Positions 1 to 6,339 of a stretch of 11,885 nt of DNA are shown piece after piece. Source of the stretch: Thermodesulfatator atlanticus (GTDB lineage: Bacteria; Desulfobacterota; Thermodesulfobacteria; Thermodesulfobacteriales; Thermodesulfatatoraceae); contig DROK01000105.1 of assembly GCA_011321895.1 (NCBI GenBank), forward strand, positions 1 through 11,885, given 5' to 3'. The notes under the pieces are model-generated. The model was not told the DNA's origin. It saw only the letters and a list, made by a program, of their open reading frames with translations, and searched no databases. The position numbers and the translations under genes are program-made. Within the stretch, counting starts at the first letter, position 1. Every line of letters starts with the position of its first letter.

Positions 1-1
1 G

Positions 2-565
2 ATAGACAAGCTCCCGCCTTACAAAATCGCCCGGCTGGGTATCTCTCGCACCTTTCAAAACCTTGAGATCTTCGGCCACCTCTCCGTGGTAGAAAACGTA
101 CTGTTGGCCATCAATAGTCGTTTCCGGGTATCCTGGTGGGAGAGCGTGCTGCGCTGGCCCTCCTTTTTCCGTAAAGAGAAGGAGGCCTTGCAAAGGGCGC
201 TTTCTTTTCTAAGGCTCCTTGGGCTTGAAGAACAGGCCTTTGTGCCGGCAGCCACCCTGCCCTTTGGACTCCAGCGTTACCTAGAGATCGTGCGTGCGCT
301 GGCCACCGAACCCAAGCTACTCCTCCTGGACGAGGCGGCCTCGGGGCTTGACGCCTCAGAAAAGGCCCTTTTGGCCAAGCTGATCAAGGAACTTAAAGAG
401 CAGGGGCTAAGTATCCTTTTGGTGGAACACGACATAAACCTTACCATGGAATTGGCAGACGAGGTGATCGTGCTCGACCAGGGGGAGAAGATCGCCCAGG
501 GCCCACCGGAAAAGATCCAGCGCGACCCTAAGGTCATAGCGGTCTACCTGGGTGGAGAAGAATAA
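2..565 (+). CDS. livG: Branched-chain amino acid ABC transporter ATPase LivG, 5' end missing
   Basis: This is one of two cytoplasmic ATPase subunits of a LIV-type (HAAT family) importer for branched-chain or related amino acids. The window opens inside the gene: the frame is open from base 2 and reads a LivG-typical stretch (GISRTFQNLEIF, then the Q-loop region) before the first possible in-window start, so the N-terminal Walker A is off the edge. Visible parts are the signature region LPFGLQRYLEIVRAL (P in place of the Ser of LSGGQ, as is common in LivG), Walker B LLLLDEA with D-loop SGLD, and the switch His in LLVEHD. The C-terminus ends VYLGGEE, as LivG proteins usually do. 187 residues are visible; full-length LivG is about 250-260. 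The stop codon overlaps the livF start by one base (TAATG), so translation is probably coupled. The substrate cannot be told from the ATPase alone. Confidence 0.93.
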   Translation: MDKLPPYKIARLGISRTFQNLEIFGHLSVVENVLLAINSRFRVSWWESVLRWPSFFRKEKEALQRALSFLRLLGLEEQAFVPAATLPFGLQRYLEIVRALATEPKLLLLDEAASGLDASEKALLAKLIKELKEQGLSILLVEHDINLTMELADEVIVLDQGEKIAQGPPEKIQRDPKVIAVYLGGEE

Positions 566-1299
566 TGCTCACGGTGAGAAACCTTAACACCTATTACGGA
601 CCGGTCTGGGCCTTAAAAAACGTCTCTTTACACGTAGGCCAGGGGGAGATCGTCTGTCTTATAGGGGCCAACGGGGCGGGGAAATCAACCCTCATGTTTT
701 CCGTGATGGGGGTGGTAAAACCCCGCAGCGGAGAAATCCTCTTTGAAGGGGAACCCATCCATCACCTCGATACCCCGGACGTGGTGGGCAAAGGGCTCAG
801 CCTGGTCCCTGAAGGGCGCCAGATCTTTTATCCCTTGACGGTGGAAGAAAATCTCGAGCTTGGGGCCTACCAGCGTTTCAAAAAGGAACCCAAAGAAAGG
901 ATCCTGGCGGATCTTGAAAGGGTCTACGAACTCTTTCCCAGGCTCAAGGAAAGGCGGCGTCAATTGGCGGGCACCTTATCCGGTGGGGAACAACAGATGC
1001 TGGCCATCGGCCGCGCCTTTATGGCCCGGCCCAAACTCCTTATGCTTGACGAACCATCCCTGGGCTTAGCCCCCAAACTGGTAGACGTTATTATGGAGGC
1101 CATAGCCACCCTTAACCAAAAGGGCCTGACCATCCTTTTGGTGGAACAGAACGCCCGTAAGGCCCTATCACTGGCCCACCGGGGCTACGTGCTGGAGACT
1201 GGCCGCATCATTCTCCAGGGAAGGACCGAAGAACTCTTGGCCGACGAAGACGTCCGTCGGGCCTATTTGGGCAAGGAATACCGCCAATTTACGGATTAG
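565..1299 (+). CDS. livF: Branched-chain amino acid ABC transporter ATPase LivF
   Basis: This is the second ATPase subunit of the LIV-type importer, pairing with LivG to drive uptake through LivH/LivM (not in the window). The 244-residue length is normal for the family. Walker A is GANGAGKST at residues 34-42, the signature LSGGEQQMLAIGRA starts at 138, Walker B LLMLDEPSLGL has its Asp/Glu at 162/163, and the switch His position is Gln in LLVEQN, which is normal for LivF. The segment EGRQIFYPLTVEENL is a typical LivF Q-loop neighbourhood. The start ATG overlaps the livG stop by one base. The next gene begins 8 bases after the stop, and the ligase-like gene's ribosome binding site lies on the livF stop region, so the three form one operon. 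Its proximity to a phenylacetate-CoA-ligase homologue suggests uptake of aromatic or branched amino acids, which is inference. Confidence 0.95.
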   Translation: MLTVRNLNTYYGPVWALKNVSLHVGQGEIVCLIGANGAGKSTLMFSVMGVVKPRSGEILFEGEPIHHLDTPDVVGKGLSLVPEGRQIFYPLTVEENLELGAYQRFKKEPKERILADLERVYELFPRLKERRRQLAGTLSGGEQQMLAIGRAFMARPKLLMLDEPSLGLAPKLVDVIMEAIATLNQKGLTILLVEQNARKALSLAHRGYVLETGRIILQGRTEELLADEDVRRAYLGKEYRQFTD

Positions 1300-1307
1300 A
1301 GGTGCTT

Positions 1308-2588
1308 ATGGAACTGGAACAAAAGGTAGAATACCTCTCAGAAGAAGGCTGGCGCCAATGGCATTTAGAACTCCTCCAAAGCACCATCAACCGGGTTTAC
1401 CACCGGGTCCCCTTTTACCGTAAGCTGATGGATGAGCAGGGGATCAGCCCGGAAGACATCACGGACCTTTCCGCCCTCAAAAAACTTCCTTTCACCACCC
1501 GGGAGCACCTTGAGGAAAACTACCCCTACGATCTCTTCGCCGTACCGTTGAAAGACATCGTCCGTCTCCACACCTTTCCCGGCCCGCGCACTCCCATCGT
1601 CAAGGGCTTCACCAGGCGGGATCTCACCAGTATAAGGCGGCTTACCGCCCGTTTTATGCGTACTTCAGGGGTGAGCTCCGAAGACATCGTCCAAATCTGT
1701 CTGGACCCGGGAATGTCCGTCTGGATCGAGGAACTAAAGGAAGGGGCAGAGGAGGTGGGGGCCTCGGTCATTCCCCCCGACCCCCAGAGCGTGACGAACC
1801 GGATCCGCATCATGAAAGACTTTCGCACCACGGTCCTGGTGACTACCCCCTCTTACGCTTTATATCTGCTGCATTTTATGCAAACCCAGGGGATCAGGCC
1901 GCCGGAAAGCCTCCGGATCCTTTTACTGGTAGGAGAAGGTATCGCCAGTGCCGAAAGACTCAAATTGGAACAGGCCTTCGGGGTGACCACCAGGTTGGGC
2001 TACGGGGTTACCGAAGCCGTAGGGCCTGGCATGGGCTACGAATGTGAAGAGAGGAAAGGCTATCATCTGGCGGCAGACTATTTCCTGGCTGAAATCGTCG
2101 ACCCTGAAACCGGCCAGGAAGTAGCTCCCGGGACCGTGGGGGAGCTGGTCATAACGACCCTGGCGGTGAAAGCCAACCCCCTTATCCGTTTTCGCACCGG
2201 AGACCTGTGCCGGTTTTTAGAAGGCCCCTGCCCTTGTGGGCGCACCACCCCGCGCATCTCCCAGATTCTGGGGCAGGCCGACGGGCGGGTATCCATCCGC
2301 GGGATCAAGGTCTCCCTCTCCTACGTCGAGACCCTGCTCAAAGAGACCTATGGCCACGTGCCAGAATATCTCCTTTACGTACGCCGCCATAACTTTCTTG
2401 AAGAACTGGAACTCTGGGTGGCCATCAACGAAAAACTTTTTGAGCCGAGCATCCTCGGGCTCCACCAGGTGGCGGAAAAATTTGAAAGGGCCTTTGAAGA
2501 GACCTTTGGCCTCCCCTGTCGCCTAAAACTGGTGGAAAAGGACCATCTAGACCAGGTGGCCCGGGGCCGGAAAATCATCAAGGAGTAG
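1308..2588 (+). CDS. Phenylacetate-CoA ligase family protein (PaaK-like) with a degenerate ATP loop
   Basis: This is a cytoplasmic 426-residue member of the PaaK branch of the ANL adenylating enzymes. Family members activate phenylacetate or other aryl/acyl acids to CoA thioesters via an acyl-AMP. Family marks are the N-terminal segment RVPFYRKL, YGVTE at 232-236, the AMP-ribose-binding Asp in RTGDL (D299), the GPCPCGRT motif (C308, C310), and a RGIKV segment after the hinge. The SSGTTGKP nucleotide loop expected after RLH (around 88-99) instead reads TFPGPRTPIVKG, lacking the Ser/Thr run. The C-terminal end, RGRKIIKE, only loosely resembles the usual GKAxRV with its catalytic Lys. I chose ATG 1308 because AGAGG lies 5 bases upstream; an in-frame GTG at 1302 sits inside that site. 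The operon position after livGF suggests amino-acid or aryl-acid catabolism. It may be a non-catalytic or altered-substrate homologue, so no symbol is given. Confidence 0.8.
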   Translation: MELEQKVEYLSEEGWRQWHLELLQSTINRVYHRVPFYRKLMDEQGISPEDITDLSALKKLPFTTREHLEENYPYDLFAVPLKDIVRLHTFPGPRTPIVKGFTRRDLTSIRRLTARFMRTSGVSSEDIVQICLDPGMSVWIEELKEGAEEVGASVIPPDPQSVTNRIRIMKDFRTTVLVTTPSYALYLLHFMQTQGIRPPESLRILLLVGEGIASAERLKLEQAFGVTTRLGYGVTEAVGPGMGYECEERKGYHLAADYFLAEIVDPETGQEVAPGTVGELVITTLAVKANPLIRFRTGDLCRFLEGPCPCGRTTPRISQILGQADGRVSIRGIKVSLSYVETLLKETYGHVPEYLLYVRRHNFLEELELWVAINEKLFEPSILGLHQVAEKFERAFEETFGLPCRLKLVEKDHLDQVARGRKIIKE

Positions 2589-3933
2589 GGGTTTTAAACT
2601 TATCCAGGATCCGGGTCTTCACCCAATGGGGGTCTAACCATTCGATGGGTTCCACAAAAACGCCCTGGACCAGGACGGCAAAGTGGAGATGGTCCCCTCC
2701 GGCAAGACCGGTGGTGTCGGTATAGGCAATAAGCTGACCCCTCTTGACCAGATCCCCCGGGGCGACCGAAAAGCCGGCCAGATGAGCGTAGAGGGTAAAA
2801 AGCCCCAGGCCGTGGTCGATAATGATGGTATTGCCGTAAATCCCCAGATAATCGGCAAAGATTACCTTCCCCGTGGCTGCTGCCGGCACCGGGGCCCGGG
2901 CGATGGAGGCCCAATCTAAACCCAGGTGAACGGCGGTACCGATCTTGCGCCCGTGGTAATAGTAAGTGCGGTGGTCCCCGAAGAGGGCCCGGGTAGCGGC
3001 CTTGGGAAGGCGCAAAAAGGGCTTATCTACGTAAAACTCCGTTATTTTCGAATGGTGAGCTATTTGGGCGATTTCCCGGTTATTTTTTTGCCTGAGAACG
3101 GTATTTACGTAAATAAAGGCCTTAAGGAGGTCATCACGGGGAATATCAGGATATCTTTCCAGAAATTCTGGCATTTTGCGTTTCAGAAAGGCGTCAGAGA
3201 TGTTTATCACGTCGTGGCGGTAGCGTTTTTTACGCACGTAATAGGCAACGGGCAGGCGGGAAACGTTACCCGCGAGGTCTTCGGCTTCCACGTACATCTG
3301 GGAAATCTCCTGCTGGTCTATGGGGAGGGCCACCAGACAGAAAAACTTATGCGGGTGTTCTTTTAGCTGGTAGCCCGTAAAGGACCGCCCGTTAATCACT
3401 ACTCCCTGCCGCCTGACCGGTTCAGAGATCTTATAGACTACCAAATTGCTGCCGCCGGGAACCAGGTAATGGATCGGGGAAAGGACCACTATCCTTGGTG
3501 ATTCGAGGTCAAGGAGGACTTCTTTTTCCCAAATAAGGGTGTTGCCTTTAAGACCGTTACGCCAGGAAGCATCTCTAGCGGCAATTATTAGCCGGGCCTT
3601 ACCGCTGCGAAAGCCCAGTTTCAGAGGCTCAAAGGAGACCTTCAGTTCCTGGGCCTTGGTCTTGGATCCCCAGACGATATCCACGGGATAGGTGCGTTCA
3701 AAGAGCAACTTTTCCTGCTTGCCCTGTTTGAGGTAAATTTTTACCTCCCGCAGGCCAGAGCGTTTATCAAATAAGACCAGCGTGGCCTGGGCCTTTTTGC
3801 CCAGGGGTTCTTTCAAAACCACTTTTTCAAGGACCGGAGGTTGACCTTCCAACTTAAAAAAGAAGAGGAAAGAAAGACCCGCCACCAACCCCAAAACCAA
3901 CAGCACCAAAAGCAGCGAAAATAACTTTTTCAC
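2578..3933 (-). CDS. Membrane-anchored M23 (LytM-type) peptidoglycan endopeptidase
   Basis: This is a probable periplasmic zinc endopeptidase that cuts peptidoglycan cross-bridges, or activates other hydrolases if inactive. The protein is 451 residues. An N-terminal hydrophobic segment (about residues 4-28) follows MKK and acts as an anchor or signal. A beta-rich, Ig-like region follows to about residue 215, then a short linker and the C-terminal M23 domain. The zinc-ligand set is intact: HLGLD (H336, D340), YAH (H384) and HLH (H415, H417). I chose GTG at 3933 because GGGGTGG lies 5 bases upstream; an in-frame GTG at 3942 overlaps that site. The 3' end overlaps the convergent ligase-like gene by 11 bases. 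A divergent gene starts 49 bases away. The catalytic domain is a secure call; the exact bond cut and the role of the Ig-like part are not visible. Confidence 0.88.
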   Translation of the reverse strand: MKKLFSLLLVLLVLGLVAGLSFLFFFKLEGQPPVLEKVVLKEPLGKKAQATLVLFDKRSGLREVKIYLKQGKQEKLLFERTYPVDIVWGSKTKAQELKVSFEPLKLGFRSGKARLIIAARDASWRNGLKGNTLIWEKEVLLDLESPRIVVLSPIHYLVPGGSNLVVYKISEPVRRQGVVINGRSFTGYQLKEHPHKFFCLVALPIDQQEISQMYVEAEDLAGNVSRLPVAYYVRKKRYRHDVINISDAFLKRKMPEFLERYPDIPRDDLLKAFIYVNTVLRQKNNREIAQIAHHSKITEFYVDKPFLRLPKAATRALFGDHRTYYYHGRKIGTAVHLGLDWASIARAPVPAAATGKVIFADYLGIYGNTIIIDHGLGLFTLYAHLAGFSVAPGDLVKRGQLIAYTDTTGLAGGDHLHFAVLVQGVFVEPIEWLDPHWVKTRILDKFKTPTP

Positions 3934-3950
3934 CGGTACCACCCCGTAGG

Positions 3951-3975
3951 CTTATAGTTTAATTTCACTTATAAT
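3951..3975. promoter_or_regulatory. Candidate divergent promoter boxes between the M23 gene and the small exported protein gene
   Basis: A perfect TATAAT lies at 3970-3975, only 7 bases before the ATG at 3983 on the plus strand. On the minus strand TATAAG (3956-3951) lies just ahead of the M23 ribosome binding site. The heptamers CTTATAG (3951) and CTTATAA (3968) are near-direct repeats 17 bases apart. No good -35 hexamer is present at the usual spacing for either box, so these are candidates only. Confidence 0.4.
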
Positions 3976-3982
3976 CGTCCCC

Positions 3983-4606
3983 ATGAAACAACTTACCTTT
4001 ATAGTAAAGGCGCGGCATTTTTTAAAGGTCTTTGTCCTCATTTATCTATTGGTTTTTACCACCGCCTTGTCTTTCCCTGCGGGATGGCAGGAGCGGCTGG
4101 CGCGTCTGCCTTACGTGGGAAAGTTCTTTAAACCCGCCGCCCCACCCCTTGCGCTCAAAGACAAAGCCTATGAAGCACTTGAGCAGGCCTACTGGGAAGG
4201 GGCCCCCTTTTACGTCCCTGAGCTCTGGGATGAGGCCCAGAAATATTTTGAAAAGGGACAAAAGGCCTTGGGAGAAGGGAAAAACGCGCACGCCCGTTAC
4301 TATTTCGAGAAGGCCCTCAAGCTGGCTAAACAGGCCCAAGAAAAGACCAAAGCCAAGCAAAAACAATTAAAGGCAGCCGGAGCCCGTAAATTCGAACAAG
4401 TACTGGCCCGCTGGCGCAAGGCCGCTATTGCCCCGGAGCAAAGATTAAAATGGGAAATACGACTCCTTTACCTTAAGGAACTTCTGGACAAGGGAAGGTA
4501 TGAAGAATTCTTTGAAGAGGCAGAAATCGTGGAGAAGGAACTGTCCCGCTTAAAACCAAAAGAGGGAGCCTCGGCTGAGGCCCCCTCCCCGCGTGGTCAA
4601 AAATAG
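3983..4606 (+). CDS. Small exported or membrane-anchored helix-rich protein of unknown function
   Basis: I do not recognise this 207-residue protein. It has a hydrophobic segment at about residues 13-32 after a basic N-terminus (signal peptide or anchor; no lipobox Cys). The rest is strongly helical and Lys/Glu/Ala-rich. Residues about 75-125 (ELWDEAQKYFEKGQKAL, then ARYYFEKALKLAKQAQEK) have the spacing of TPR or DUF4398-like helical repeats, so a scaffold role in the periplasm is plausible but unproven. The C-terminus is Pro/Ser/Lys-rich and its codons double as a hairpin used by the opposite strand. No Shine-Dalgarno is visible before the ATG, while a TATAAT box sits 7 bases upstream, which suggests a leaderless message. 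The gene is convergent with the ferredoxin gene, 3 bases apart, and divergent from the M23 gene, which may hint at a cell-envelope role. Confidence 0.75.
   Translation: MKQLTFIVKARHFLKVFVLIYLLVFTTALSFPAGWQERLARLPYVGKFFKPAAPPLALKDKAYEALEQAYWEGAPFYVPELWDEAQKYFEKGQKALGEGKNAHARYYFEKALKLAKQAQEKTKAKQKQLKAAGARKFEQVLARWRKAAIAPEQRLKWEIRLLYLKELLDKGRYEEFFEEAEIVEKELSRLKPKEGASAEAPSPRGQK
4551..4587 (-). terminator. Rho-independent terminator after the ferredoxin gene
   Basis: Read on the minus strand, GAGGG-G-GCCTC, loop AGCC, GAGGC-T-CCCTC form a 10-pair stem with one mismatch, followed by TTTTGGTTTT. It begins 23 bases after the ferredoxin stop codon. It lies wholly inside the last codons of the convergent plus-strand gene. 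On the plus strand the hairpin lacks a T tract, so it is probably one-directional. Confidence 0.72.
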
Positions 4607-4609
4607 GCT

Positions 4610-4798
4610 TTAAACTTCCGTGACCGTGATAGCACCAGTGGGGCAGACTTCGACGCAGGTTTCGCACCCGAGGCAATCTTCCGGACGGGCGATTACGGGT
4701 TTGCCGTCTTCACCCTCGTCGTAAACCTGAGCCGGGCAAGCCTCAATACACTCCTGATCCGCCTGACACTTGTCGTAATCGATGGTGATCTCAAACAT
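4610..4798 (-). CDS. Small 62-residue dicluster ferredoxin with Asp in the first cluster motif
   Basis: This is a cytoplasmic electron carrier of the bacterial 2x[4Fe-4S]/7Fe type. The second motif is complete: CLGCETC plus CP (C42, C45, C48, C52). The first reads C11-x2-D14-x2-C17-x3-C21-P, so the second Cys is replaced by Asp14. The same change is known from Desulfovibrio africanus ferredoxin III, where that site holds a [3Fe-4S] cluster convertible to a [4Fe-4S] or mixed-metal cluster, and from Pyrococcus ferredoxin. By the family pattern, cluster I uses C11, C17, C52 and possibly D14; cluster II uses C42, C45, C48 and C21. A strong AAGGAGGAG lies just before the ATG. The gene follows dsrN by 14 bases and ends at a terminator, so dsrN and ferredoxin are very likely co-transcribed. 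It may feed electrons into sulfite reduction or carbon metabolism; the partner is not shown. Confidence 0.93.
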   Translation of the reverse strand: MFEITIDYDKCQADQECIEACPAQVYDEGEDGKPVIARPEDCLGCETCVEVCPTGAITVTEV

Positions 4799-4812
4799 AC
4801 GCTCCTCCTTTG

Positions 4813-6267
4813 TTAAATTTTAGTTTGACAATAACCAAGCATTAAACTTTCTGGCCGCCAAACCACCTCTCTCAGATCTTCTTTAAACCCTTCTTTTCTT
4901 TTAAACGCCGCCTCTACCAACGCCTTGGCCCAGAGGGGCTGTCCCAAGACGTGTACGTGAGTATAGGCCCCAAATATATTTCTGTAAACCACGCCGTCTA
5001 ACTTTTGCGCAAAACCATGGCCCTTTTCCAACTTTAAAACCAGGGAAATGGCGTTTTCTTTTACGTTTACAGGGCAAGAATAATGAAATTCGTGCCCTTT
5101 GAGCTTCGTACCCACCGGATAGAAGGGATTGGGTTTGATAACGGTGGCCTGCACGTATCCGTGCCCCTGTGGCCTTTCATGCACGGCAAAATCGATCGGC
5201 AACACCCCTACCATATCGAAGCTTTTTCCACGCCAAAAAATACGCCGCCCCAAATACATGAGCCCACCGCATTCCGCATAGGCTGGCAGGCCTTCTTCCA
5301 AGGCCTCCCGCAGTTCTTGGCGTAAGGAAAGGTTATCCGCCAGCGCCTCCCCCTGGGTCTCCGGGAACCCGCCCCCGATGTAAAGGGCGTGTAAACCAGA
5401 AGGCAGCGTCCTTTCCCGCAGGGCGTCTATATAGACCAGCTCAGCCCCCAAACTTTCAAGGGCCATCAAATTTTCGGGATAATAAAACTGGAAGGCTTCA
5501 TCCCGCAAGACCCCTATTTTCACCACGGGTTGCACGGCAGGCCACCTGAGGGGGGCGCCAGAGAGGGGTACGGCCTCATGAGCCAGTCTTTCCACGGCGT
5601 CCAGGTCTACGTTTTCCTCCACCACCCGGGCCAATTTTTCGACCACTTCCTCCCCTTCCCCGTGTTCCTGCCAGGGAAGAAGCCCCAAATGGCGCATCGG
5701 GAAAGAAAAGTTCTTAAGCCGTGGCAATATCCCCAGGACTTTAAGATCCGTATACTTTTCGATACTTTCGGTGATGATCTTCTCGTGCCTCAACCGGACG
5801 ATCTGGTTAAGGATAACCCCGCCGAAAAAGAGATCTTTTTCGATGACCTGGCACCCTTTAACAAAAGCGGCCAGACTCCTGGTAACTTTGGTACTGTCCA
5901 GAACAAGAATAACCGGGGCTTTGAGTACCCGGGCCAGTTGGGCGGTAGAGCAGGACCCCTGGCTATCTACCCCGTCCAAAAGCCCACGGTTACCCTCAAT
6001 GACTGAGATGCCCTCCGGGGAAGCATGCCCCAAGAAGGAAGAAAGGATGGTTTCCTGAGACATGAAAAAAGGGTCCAGGTTATAGCAGGGATGCCCGGCC
6101 GCCAGGGAAAGCCAGCCCGCGTCGATGTAATCTGGCCCCTTTTTAAAGGGGATCACCCAATGACCCTTCTTTTTTAAGGCCGCCACCAGCCCGAGGGCGA
6201 AAAGGGTCTTGCCGGCCCCACCCTTTTGTGCACTGATAACCAATCGGGGAAGTGTAAATTTGTGCAT
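4813..6267 (-). CDS. dsrN: DsrN-type cobyrinate a,c-diamide synthase homologue (sirohydrochlorin/siroheme amidase)
   Basis: This is a cytoplasmic two-domain glutamine amidotransferase of the CobB/CbiA family, 484 residues. The N-terminal ATPase domain carries a deviant P-loop, AQKGGAGKT, at 13-21, followed by PFKKGPDYIDAGW and EGNRGLLDGVD. The C-terminal class I GATase domain has its nucleophile Cys333 in YAECGGLMYLG, then a FHYS segment and a late THVHVLG. Family members amidate acetate side chains using ATP and glutamine; CbiA acts on cobyrinate, while DsrN is thought to make the siroheme amide of dissimilatory sulfite reductase. I favour DsrN because the gene lies between dsrMKJOP and a ferredoxin with no other cobalamin genes. 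Start: ATG 6267 gives the normal short lead to the P-loop. An upstream in-frame ATG at 6339 lies in a terminator. No Shine-Dalgarno precedes ATG 6267. CbiA remains an alternative. Confidence 0.85.
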   Translation of the reverse strand: MHKFTLPRLVISAQKGGAGKTLFALGLVAALKKKGHWVIPFKKGPDYIDAGWLSLAAGHPCYNLDPFFMSQETILSSFLGHASPEGISVIEGNRGLLDGVDSQGSCSTAQLARVLKAPVILVLDSTKVTRSLAAFVKGCQVIEKDLFFGGVILNQIVRLRHEKIITESIEKYTDLKVLGILPRLKNFSFPMRHLGLLPWQEHGEGEEVVEKLARVVEENVDLDAVERLAHEAVPLSGAPLRWPAVQPVVKIGVLRDEAFQFYYPENLMALESLGAELVYIDALRERTLPSGLHALYIGGGFPETQGEALADNLSLRQELREALEEGLPAYAECGGLMYLGRRIFWRGKSFDMVGVLPIDFAVHERPQGHGYVQATVIKPNPFYPVGTKLKGHEFHYSCPVNVKENAISLVLKLEKGHGFAQKLDGVVYRNIFGAYTHVHVLGQPLWAKALVEAAFKRKEGFKEDLREVVWRPESLMLGYCQTKI

Positions 6268-6300
6268 GAGAGGAAATTTAACCGAAATTCCCGGCAAATA

Positions 6301-6334
6301 AAAACAAAAAAGCCGGGGGTTGACCCCCGGCTTT
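6301..6334 (-). terminator. Strong rho-independent terminator after dsrP
   Basis: On the minus strand AAAGCCGGGGG, loop TCAA and CCCCCGGCTTT form a perfect 11-pair stem, followed by TTTTTTGTTTT counting the last stem bases. It starts 6 bases after the dsrP stop codon. It separates dsrMKJOP from dsrN, whose ATG lies 34 bases further on. Confidence 0.9.
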
Positions 6335-6339
6335 GTCAA

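Noticed and set aside
277..537. Open frames on the opposite strand or other frames of the main genes (for example 277-537 minus, 2926-3366 plus, 9171-9878 plus)
   Set aside because: They lie fully inside well-supported genes, show no recognisable domain and have compositions expected of shadow frames.
86..565. GTG at 86 as the start of the first gene
   Set aside because: The frame is open upstream to base 2 and encodes conserved LivG sequence (GISRTFQNLEIF), so the gene is simply cut by the window edge.
2558..2568. GC-rich palindrome GGCCCGGGGCC near the convergent 3' ends
   Set aside because: It is inside the ligase-like gene, the stem is only 4 pairs, and no T tract follows on either strand, so it is not a convincing terminator.
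6268..6339. In-frame ATG at 6339 as the dsrN start
   Set aside because: It lies within the dsrP terminator region and would add 24 residues unlike the family; ATG 6267 gives the normal lead to the P-loop.
6334..6339. Perfect TTGACA on the minus strand just after the dsrP stop, as a -35 box for dsrN
   Set aside because: The -10 position 17 bases on falls inside the GC-rich hairpin stem with no AT-rich box, so it is unlikely to be a promoter.
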